Of a DNA stretch of 64,000 nucleotides, positions 48,501 to 58,800 are shown piece by piece. The stretch comes from Phytoseiulus persimilis (taxonomy: Eukaryota; Arthropoda; Arachnida; Mesostigmata; Phytoseiidae): NCBI GenBank assembly GCA_037576195.1, contig CM075102.1, forward strand, positions 28,826,745 through 28,890,744. Direction: 5' to 3'. How positions within the stretch are numbered: the first letter of the stretch is position 1; the number at the start of each line of letters is the position of its first letter. The position numbers and the translations under genes were made by a program. Under the pieces are notes generated by a model. The model searched no databases. It was given only the letters and a program-made list of their open reading frames with translations, and had not been told where the DNA came from.

Positions 48501-51500
48501 TTATCTTCTGTCTACCAGGAAACTATCCCCGGGAAGTTTGAGTTGCCTCTACGGATTGCGAGTTCTGAGTCTGTTGTGGGTCATATACTGCCAGTCGTAT
48601 CGGTACCTCGACATGAGATCGTTGCGTGAGTAAAAGTTTCTAGAATATTCGAAGAACTGACATTTTCCGGTAGTGACTAAGCGGACTGAATGAATCTGGA
48701 ATACTCAGTGGAGTTTCCCGGAATTGAAGAGCCCTTGAGAAGCGGAACGAATCCTACGGATCATCCCGGTGGTCGACCCCCGTTTCCGCCGAAGTATCAA
48801 GTCGTTCATGGTCAAGATTCTCGGCGCAAAATTAATTCTGGGAACACTCTTCATTGGCCAATTACTTTCAGGAAACGCTGCGTTTTTAATCGGCGCGATG
48901 AGCTCACCGCCTTTCCACTTCATTGCTAATGGATTCTTGGCAGTGGACAACTTTTTCTTCATGAGGTGAGCCGAACACTCCGTTTATCGAGAGATGCATC
49001 ATGTGTGACGCCCACACCTCGCGGAAAGATGCAATTCACGCCTTGATAGGAGATCAGAGCCGAACGATCCCCGTCTATTGCGACCATATCTACGCTGTTC
49101 GTGGTCTCACACGGGAAAAATATTTCCAGTGGTCTGGTGATGAGCTATCGGATCACGGTCAGCCATTCGACGTCGAAGACTTTTCAGTACAAAGCGATCT
49201 TCGCGCAGTATGTGCATCGTTTCATCAGGTTAGCTTCAGGGGATGTATCCACCTGGAGTCCCGCACCTGGGTTTCCGGTGTCTGGGAAGACTTTGGGATC
49301 TGAATACGATTGCTCCACAAGGAACTGGAAGACATAATTTCCGTAGTGCTCCCAAATCTGAGTGTCCATGACTGGTCCACTGGTTCTCAGAGGGAGCAAT
49401 GACAGTAAGTCATTTTTTTCTCGCAGATTAACAGCGTGTGCTTTGTTCGTGGTTGGGATATTTTCCGTTCTCCCCTTGTTGGGCAGTGGTCCCGTTTGGC
49501 GGGAAAACGTTCTGAACGCGACGATGAACTGTCACAGCAACTGGCTCCCCGTGCTGATGAATATCAACAACTTCGTCCAGCCAGGTGACATGGTAAGGGA
49601 TTCGCAGTGCATTGACCCTTGACGAACCAGAACGCGGTTGGGCTGGAACCTGGAGTACCCAGACTATTCAAAACACGAACGTTCCTCGAGAAAGAGTCAG
49701 TGTCACTCTCTTCGCGTTCTGTCACGCGAGGACACCCGCCAGCAGCATGGAGTACGTTTTATAGTGTTGTCGAACGCTGAACGCCATAGTCGGAATCCAA
49801 CGAAGTCGCAATCAAGCTGACTCCTTGGCCAGGCTTTCCAGTTTCTTGGTGGACACAGAAGTGCTTCGGAATTTTCACGGCGTCAGTGCGTTTTTCCTTG
49901 TTGCGATTGCTCTTGGACTGTACAGACGGCGTTTTTGCTACGCTCATATAACGCATTGCAAGCAACGGCTGCGGTCGGAGGGGACTTTCCTCCAGAAGTT
50001 GCCTTTGTAATACATCTGCGTGTACATTCACTTCACGTTGCAGTGTCGCCGCGATTCGAATAGATTGCTATCGCGACGTGCAGGAGAAACTCTGTCATTT
50101 AGAGACCTGTTACCCTGCTCACACGTTCCCTTCACCCAGTTCGTTGTCACGTTCATGAGATTCCAACCTTGAGGCTGGGGTCCGCATTCAATATGCCTGT
50201 CAGGCCGTTGAAAGCGAGATCAATAACGCATTGAAGATTCCCGTAAGATCAGTGAACATTCACTCCAGCTGCTGCTCGGAGCATCCGTCGGCGGCTAACT
50301 GCGAAGCAACCTTTCTCATCAGTATGACAATTCCAGTGCACACCGAACCTATGGTTCTTGAGCGCGGACTGGCAGCTGCAGCTAAGTCTTCTCTTCGTTA
50401 TCCTGTTACTGATCAAGTGAGTCGTCCATCGATAATAAGGACCTCTAAAATGAGAACCATGCATTAGTTTCTCCGATCAAAAAAAATCTGAAAACTCTCT
50501 CAACCTGATACCTTCGTGCAGGAAACCAGCGATGGGCACAGTGGTCGCTTTCGCCGTTATCGTTGCGACATCTTGTATCGTGGGGGTGCATACTGTTCTT
50601 ACAAATTATCCTCCGACGATTTTGCCGCTCGAGGATCCCAAAACCGTGACTCTCATGATGTCCGACATCTTCATGCGACCATACACTCACGCTGGTCCCT
50701 TCACGATTGGCATTGGTACCGGCTACATCATCGCAACGAACCCATTCATAAGGTTCCGTTCGGTGAGAGACTTTTTGCCCGACCAAAGATTCAGACTGGA
50801 TTTTCAAACCCTAGCTGACTCGCGTTCCGAGTCGACTAACTCGCTGATCGATGCCCTCAGGTGACAAAAATCATCGCTTGGCCCCTGGCCCTATTGTCGA
50901 TGGTTTGGACCGTATTGGCGCCCTGGAGCTGGTCCAGATGCGCTTCGGACGAGTATACCGATCTCGTCAAATTCCTCTACGCAGCGGGTCATAGGTCATC
51001 CTGGGCCCTAGGTCTGACGTGGGTCGTCATAGCGTGTGCCTCAGGGCAAGCGAAACCTTTGGAGTGCGTTCTGGGCTGGAAAGCTTTGATTCCTCTGTCC
51101 AGGCTGAGTTTGAGCGCGTTTTTGCTCAGCCCCGCTGTCGTGTATTATAATCAATGGACCATCCGAGAAAGGCTTTACGGCAGTCATTCAACTGTGGTAC
51201 GTTTTTTCTCTGATCATATCTGCGTGACCGTCTTCGTGACCATTTGAGAATATGAGTCATTCAGCCGCTCGTTTCTGGCGCGCGAGAGTTGCCCAGACGC
51301 TCGCGAATTGGTTCCCGCGCAGGCGTCAAGCCCGACGAGGATGAAGTCGAACTAGACGCTGCACGTGAGCAAAACTTGATTTTAATCTGAGGATCGTTTC
51401 CAGTTCAACCTGTTCGTGACAAACGTGTTTTACGTGATCTTGATGTCTCTCGTATTCTACTTGTTCGTCGAAAGCCCAGTACGAAGACTCTCAAAATCTT

Positions 51501-51640
51501 TCTTGGAGAAAGTCTTCGCGATATCGATCACTCAAGGAAGCCAGGATAGGAATCCGATGTGCTTCAGGAATTCGGCCTCGCCTCAAGAGAGTCCCGAAGT
51601 TCAACACGATCCGAACAAAAGCAACAAAGTTTATCTATAA
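42571..51640 (+). CDS. Nose-resistant-to-fluoxetine (NRF-6)-type acyltransferase, twelve exons
   Basis: A multi-pass membrane protein of the NRF-6/acyltransferase-3 family; in C. elegans these act in lipid or drug transport across epithelia. Exons: 42571-42931, 45453-45670, 45877-46085, 46173-46261, 48464-48625, 48872-48965, 49130-49228, 49427-49592, 50337-50416, 50522-50762, 50861-51196, 51404-51640. All are GT-AG; they join to 763 codons plus TAA. A signal peptide (1-18) precedes a Cys-containing NRF domain (IWAFQLLDSIGRPAAGIMD; LGICTPSTC). TM1 is near 262-283, then the acyltransferase-3 region: LYGLRVLSLLWVIYCQSY, NGFLAVDNFFFMSGLVMSY, HRFIRLTA, GPVW, MNINNF, WFLSADWQLQLSLLF, and a last TM VFYVILMSLVFYLFVESPV. 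The usual His of WVI-x2-H is Gln336 here. An upstream in-frame ATG at 42445 is disfavoured because the signal peptide starts at 42571. Introns 1 and 4 exceed 2 kb. Confidence 0.95.
42932..45452 (+). other. Intron 1 of the NRF-6-type gene
   Basis: A 2.5-kb intron (GTAAGT donor, TTTCCTACACAG acceptor). No nested gene or recognisable transposon protein is seen. Confidence 0.6.
46262..48463 (+). other. Intron 4 of the NRF-6-type gene
   Basis: A 2.2-kb intron (GTGAGT donor, TTCGGTTTTCCAG acceptor). A minus-strand open frame of 146 residues at 47189-47629 has no recognisable domain and no evident promoter; I do not call it a gene. Confidence 0.6.
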
Positions 51641-52873
51641 TGTCCGATTCGCACCGAATCCCGGCTTGTCCGAACGTCTCCGAGAACCAGCGAGCACGTG
51701 ATTCACACGTGCAAACATTCTGGAATCACGACGATGCGAAGAAGCCATAGAAGCTGATCTCTTATGTAAATAACCAATGTTCATAAATGTGAAACAACAC
51801 GTATGCTCGACGGAGCGTATGCGTCAAGTCAGGTCTCTGTGATTGAGAGGCCCAAAAATCGATAAGCAGAACTGTCTAGGAATCATAAAAAAAAATGTCC
51901 CGAACTCAGTGCAGCGCCTCCCAGGCGCAACAAGAGCTCGGAATTATTGATATTGTCACTCGCTGCACCTCAAGCTAGCGAGAATTCGGCATGAATTTTA
52001 TTTATTCACGCATTTCTGAGTGCTGTTTCATTCTGTTAATACTCTGCCAGGCGGCAAGAAAGCGAACTTTCGCATACGGAAAGCCTTGTCTTTATTCTCT
52101 CCATGGACACCTAACAAACCCCATAGCGTGACGCTGCTGGTGCGGAGCTCCTTTTTGTAGCTCATAAAAATCACGTTCGTTCTCAGACTTATTGCTCACG
52201 TATTTCTGTTTAGATACCGATGGGTTTCTGGAAATTCGTTCAGCCTCCAGAGTCCACATGGCAGACAACAGAGTGCAGTCACGCTGCCGTTGAAAAACAT
52301 TCGAATATTCTTTTAGCTCATACACAAGTATTCGGTGCGAATGAGCTCCGCTCCATCACGGTATGATGTGGATGACATCGAATGAGTTAAGATATATCGA
52401 GCATTTCCGACTCAGAGTTAGGAACCAAATGAAAAATGGAGCATGGGACTGCACTCGGTGAGTTCAGTTCTCTATACCGGATTCCCGGTTCCATGCTGAA
52501 CTTGGAACAGCGGACAAGCTGATAAGTCAGTATTTTGAAGCAATTCATAATCTACTCTCGCGCTCGTTTTTGAACGACGATTCTGGTCCCTGTTTGTCCG
52601 CTTCGAAAAATTCAAAATATTCAATCTAAGACAGCCTCTACACGTCGGGCTTCCGGTTGCAGCATCAACATCAGATATGACGAGTGAGTACAAAATCGGC
52701 TTGGTAAATGTAGTAAAAAAAGTTATTCCATATGATGTGAAGGTCTGCGATCAGGGCCTTGCGATCACAGAGCGACGGAACGCGAACCGTAGTCCAATGT
52801 AGTCTCTGTATAGTATATTTGTCAGGCTCCGACATCGATAGAGCAAGGAAGCTCGAGTCGAGCTCTGTGTTCC
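51641..52873. other. Convergent intergenic spacer
   Basis: Lies between the 3' ends of the NRF-6-type gene (plus) and the lipase (minus). Minus-strand AATAAA equivalents (TTTATT on plus) occur near 51999 and 52091, which would be long 3' ends for the lipase. No canonical plus-strand AATAAA is close to the NRF stop. Confidence 0.5.
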
Positions 52874-55800
52874 CTAGCGCTGTACGGCCTTGAAGCGGGC
52901 ATCAAGCCATTCGTCGAGATCCTTGATCAGCTGGTTGCGGATCCCACTTTTGAACTCGTGGAAGAGACAGTGGGCGCCGCCTTGGTACATCTGGAGGGAG
53001 AGAAGAGTTTCAGTTCAGCGGTTAATGACACTATGGGAAACATGATCGCAACCTTGCTCCGGTATCGCGATCCCAAATGGCAAGCATAACGGAGAACAGT
53101 TCCCTTCTGACGCTTGGACCGGCGCCAAATTTACTCAGTTGTGAACGCCCAGAGCCAAGGCCGATAGCTTCTACTTATGTACAGCAGCCACAATACACTC
53201 GCGTCCGCCACCGCTCTCGATCCTCGGTCATGATATTCCCTGTACGCTGGGAGACTCTCGCAAACGAGGGCCAGGGAAGCAAGCGGATGAGTGAACGAGG
53301 CAGAGCAAACGAGCAGGAATGGGGAATGAAAAGGTTTGAAAATGCCACGAATATCTGCAGAAATGTCATTCGACCCGTGTCGTGAGGTTATCGGACTACT
53401 GACCTTGAGCGTTTTTACTTTCGAAGCCACCTTGTTGATGAAGACCTGCGAGGCCGTGGGGCAGCAAAGCTTGTCGGCTGTTCCGTGCGCGAGGAAGATC
53501 GGGACGTCGAGCTTTTCGGGCATGTTCCGGATGTCCTGAATCGCGACAAGAGCGGAACGAAGATTAAATGAAGTCCCCATTTTTTTCTAGCAAGGGATCC
53601 GCGTCGGCCCTCTGCGGAACCCACGTCGGTGTCAGTTTCAAATAACGTCTGATCTGGATGGTTTCAGCCATGACAAGCAGAATAGACTGACATCGATAGC
53701 CTTGAACATGGCGCGGACAATCCCGAGTCGTATCCATCCATGGAATCGCAGAGGATCTTTCATGAATTCCGTGGCTTGCTCCGGTTCCGTAACGCAGTCA
53801 GTGTAGAGCAGAGGAGCCACGGGCAGGCTCACGGGCAAGATAGTCCCGACAATTTTCGTGAGATGATATTTGATCAGGTTACCCAGGTTGTATGTGCTGG
53901 AATCGAGAGTTCGTTTCTCAGTTGTTGTTCGTCATGCATATTTTTTAGGTGGGTTAGGTGGGTAAACGAATCTGACAATCCTTTTCACTCTCGTGCTTCG
54001 TTCTCGGTTGACCGGGAGAATCGGATGAACGTCGATGAGAGTTGGACTCGGCTTTGAAGCGAGTCAGCGACGACAAGAGGTTGTCTGCTCATACGGTTCC
54101 TTGCTCGAGTACAATGTTGGAAGCATATTCTGCGGACAACTCGAGGTCGTGGAAGCGTGAAATCTGATTTTATAGGGCGTTCCAGGGTCAGTCCCAGAGC
54201 TCCCTATCGGCTTCCCAGCATCAAGCGGGAACGCGAAAGAACAGCTGCCAGAACATACGAGGAGCTCTAGATCTATCTGGAAGACGAGTTTCGAGCGTCC
54301 TTCGCGCAATCCGATACAAAGGATTCATCGTCATTACAGCGCGCCTCGGTTGGAGAATACAGTTATCAAAGTTTTTGCAACCTTCATCGCTTGACTCGAT
54401 CAGCGATCACGAACCTGTATTCTATGAGCGGTCCCATGAGTATCAACCCGCCGGTGATACGCTTAGGATTCTCCCGCACGAGAAGGAGCGAGATGGCGCC
54501 TCCCATCGAGTGTCCGAAAATGAACAGAGGCAGTTCCTCGGGAGTTTTTTGCAATTTCTGATATACCTCATCTATATGCAAGTGCACGTCCGATACGAAT
54601 GTGCCGAGGCTATCGGTGTATGCGCGGGGCTGGCCATCACTTCTTCCGTGACTCGCTGAAACATGCATAGTAATCAAGGTGAGAGCCCGACTGGCATTCA
54701 AATCGTCACGACGATAACAGTTATGATGATGATGATCAGCCGTCAGACTCCACAGCTCCGGAGCCAACGAGAGATGTGGAGTTTGCTGCACTGACGCTGA
54801 TATTCGTTGTCCCAAACGAAACGCATCATTCATGAAGAGCTTTTTAGGAAGTCGACTTACAGTGATCGTTTGCAAACACCAGAGCATCGTACTTTTGGGT
54901 CCACATCTTTGCGATGGAATCGTAAACCATACAGTGTTCACCCAGTCCATGACAGATGTAGATCGCACACCTGAAAGCGCGGAGATATTCGATTGGGATC
55001 TGATCGAAGTTGTGGATTCTTGTGTGAGCCCGAAATTTAAGAGGACACCTGAGCTTGCCCATGACGGACTATAACGCAGCTCGAAATCTTCGCCAAGCAG
55101 CTTGTCCCCGGATGGTTGAATCAGTTCGTTTCAGCATGATTAGGGAGCGGTCAGATGCGAGAGCTTTGTGAGTAGGCTTTGCGACGGTTTTTTTACCGCG
55201 ATGAATAACCGCAAATACTTCGCGGGCATTCGCCAGAGTAACCACGGGCGAATTGCGGTTATAACCGCACTTGACCGCAATTTTCGAAGATCATTTTTCG
55301 GAGGATCGCGTGCGTCAAAATCAAAGATGCGTCATATCTGTTCCACGGATGATTCTTAGGCAGGGCTTCTTATCTGATGAGCATCCTCAGATGGACTTGG
55401 ATCTAGGATTCGGCGCGAAGTATTGACAGAAATGAATTCGAGCTAGCGACATCTTGTGTGATGGCTTTCATTCAACGACGTTCGTACACGGTTCCGAGAG
55501 GAGGACCCGACTAGCAATTACACCTGGGGATCTCACACACCCTTCGCAGCCTCTTGATGCTCCCATGGACTAAAAGTTCAAGGACTCCCTGGGAGAGCAT
55601 TAGAGGTGGAGGGCTCAATCTCATAGAGCTTTCTGTATCAGGTAGGATCGAGAAACTAAGCACAGTGGGAGATGCCATAATGTGGGTTGCATCCGCGTGA
55701 GAAGGCATCGATGAAAGAATCGTGATAAAGTCCATCAGAAGAACTGGGATCTCCAATGCACCGGTCGGAACCGAGGGCGAAGCCCTCTTCAAAGACCGCA

Positions 55801-58800
55801 ACGATGATCTCGGAGCCAAAAGCAGTGACTTGGAGTGCGGAAAACTGGAAGCAGCTCGAGAGAGGATCGTGAGGGTAGCACTGACAATTCACGATCGATT
55901 ACCAATTAAGAATATGAGGATCTGGACGTCGAAATTACGTGAGTTATCCCAAACCAACGAAGGAAGATTGCATTCGAGCAACCTATGCTCGCGGAATCGC
56001 TCTGGATTCGTCCTGAGAGCACATTTCAGAGTTCGCAATACCTTTTTAGCGGATCACGAGAGGTTGAACTCGAAGTTTCTGACTATATTCATCGCACAGA
56101 AGTGACGGCAGGTTCTTCAATGCAAGATGATCTCTTTTGGGTTGGGAAATCGTGTGTCAAGGACCTCGTGATACGTTCAATAAATGTTACCGGCAATGTT
56201 CCATCGAGTTCCAGATGCAACAAGCGAATTCGTCGCGAAATGTGTTCGAGGGTCTCTTAAACTAACAAGGGAACTATATGAAGTGTAACACCCAGATTTT
56301 AATGAGAGGTGGCCCGTTCAGTGGTCTATGCTGGGCCATGTTCAGGCCCGTAGTAGATCGTCTTGAATGGATCCGTGTTTTTTTTCTCGAGGAGCCCGGA
56401 ATTCGGGAAAAATACGTTTTCCGGCCTTCCAGGGCCGATTAATTCCCCCATTTCTGACAAGTGACTAGAGTTTTCGACTCTGAATCAGTGACTGGACTAG
56501 GTAGTACACAGAGAGATCAAGTGAATCTTGTTTCACCTAACTTAGAGCGAAAAGCAATATCCTGGGTGACCTATGAGGCATAGTCTTCAACAGGTGTTTA
56601 GCCAATTTTATACCATGCCGCTCACATATGAAAAGTTTTTCTCGGTGTCATAAACAAAACTTGGCAGAGCTATGCTACAGAATATGTTCGCTTGTAATTG
56701 ATTGTTTTTTTCTGCTTTGTTTTCCCTTGATAGGAGTTGCTCCCGTCGCCTCGGAACGTCGGAGCTAATCCACGATCATGACCGCAAGGAGGTATCATAT
56801 CGTGCTGCCGCTCGGTCGCAAACGATCCGGGGGGAAGAAGTGAGTGCCTAGTCCGTCTCAATGCGTATTCCCCATATCAGTCACTAATTCAGGGTCAACA
56901 ACTCGAGTCACCAATCAACAAAAGGGGGTCAATCCGCGCTCGAAAGCAGTAGAACCTCTTTTTTCTTTCGGAATTTCGGACCTCCCTAGAAAAAAACACG
57001 GGTCCATTCAAGACGATCAACTGCAAGCCTGAACATGAACCACCATGGACTACAAAATGAGCACCTTCTTATTAAAATCTGGTGTCACACTTCGTATAGT
57101 TTCCTTGTAAGTGAAGTAGGATCTAGGGGGATTGTGATATCTTCCCTTCGTCTTTGGCAGCGGCTCGCTCGAGTGTGATTTGGCGTGGGAACGATGGTAT
57201 AAATGCAGTATCTCCTGCATGCAGGAACTACGTCCCAGGGCATTTCCCACATGACCGGGGTTTTCGGTCTCAGACTCGCGGTCAACCGCGATTGCGGGTA
57301 TGTTTTCGCGGTTGTCGGTCAACCGACGCCGCGGTTATTCAGAAATGCGGTCTATCGCAGAGCCTAATTGTGAGTTCGAGTCCGAATCTAGGAATGGATG
57401 ATTGTTCAGGAGAACTTCCGCGGCTCACTGATACATAGTCGTTTGTACAGCCTTTGGGAACTCGTTAACAAGAATGGTCTGACACAGCTGCTCGAATCAC
57501 CGCGGCTCATTCGAGGATTCGTCTTGCCCATCACTTCCCCAAGCTCCCCACTGCTCTCTCTTTCCTCTCTCTGTTCCCGAATCTCCCTCCTTCCGTTTCC
57601 GGTCCTCTCCAGAATAAGGACAGCCTACAGAACAGACGTGGGCCGTCCAGAGGAACGAATTCTCTTATCTCCATATTTTTGTGCCTCCCGCTCCCTCTGT
57701 CGCCCGACTCGGCCGTCGTTTCCCAGTCAAGAGATAAAAAGCAATTCAAGGTCAACCGGAGGCAACTTGTGTTTGTTTTCCTGACGCGTTATGGTCACCA
57801 GACCGAAGCGGCTTCAGACGGACGCATCCTACCTCCCTCCAAGGTTCAAGGGTGAACAATCTACGATGCTTAGAAAGAGCGGTCGGAAGTACGAACAGAC
57901 ACACAGGCAGACGGCTGGCTGCCTGCATGGATGGAACAGGGAAACGTATGGTTGTGCCATTAGGTTTTTTGTAGTCCCGTTCTGCCGGTCCGCTGGCGTC
58001 GCCGTCGTTTCTAGCGAGCTCCCGGGCGCCCATTCCGCTTCGTAGAGCGATTTTTTTCCCTCCACCAGGCCACGGAGTTTTTTTTTGTGCATTCGCTCTC
58101 CAGTCGGTGACAAAGGAGTCTTCAAAAGACTAGCGGGACCTTGCGTTCCAACGGCGGAGCAATCTAGTCATTCGCTGGCGTCTTCCAAAACAGCCGAGAT
58201 GAATGCTTCATAGATCTGCCAGCGAGCAGGGCTGAGTCTTCCTTTTGATGATTCTCATCAAAAATGTGGACGAGGATACGCGGGGCAGGGTCAGGATCGA
58301 TGTGTCTATGTCGAACCATCAGAGGACCAAAGAGGAGCTTGTCAGAGGAGAAACTTGGGCAGACGACGAACCTCTGCGGAACTCGGAAGAGAATCAGCTC
58401 CGATCGATTCATGGCGAGAACAGTCGTCTGGCCTCTTGCAGTATTTCGAGCACGGACGCCCACGATGAACTCGCTCCTCTCCAGTATCTCCGTTGAGTCA
58501 ACAATCGCATATTTGCGTCAACGATTTGGAGGAACGGGCGAGGGCGCTGATAACGGGAATAAAGAGAGCTCCGCGAGCCACAGAGCAGGTAAGTGATTGA
58601 ATGATAGCGACGCGTGCTCCTCGACGGCATGCAGCGAGTATCCCAAAAACTCGAAATGCCGAAAATCCGGAATCTCGAAACCTTGCAGTCCCGAGAATCA
58701 GCACACCGAATATGCGGGATCCCGGAAACCGGAGAACCAACATACCGAACAGGCGGAACCCCGAAACCCGGAGAACCAACACACCGAATATGCGGAACCC

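Noticed and set aside
49825-50006. Plus frame FLVDTEVLRNFHGVSAFFLV as an NRF-6 exon
   Set aside because: It resembles the family's VDTQ segment, but the exon at 50337-50416 (WFLSADWQLQLSLLF) fits the family and both flanking phases exactly.
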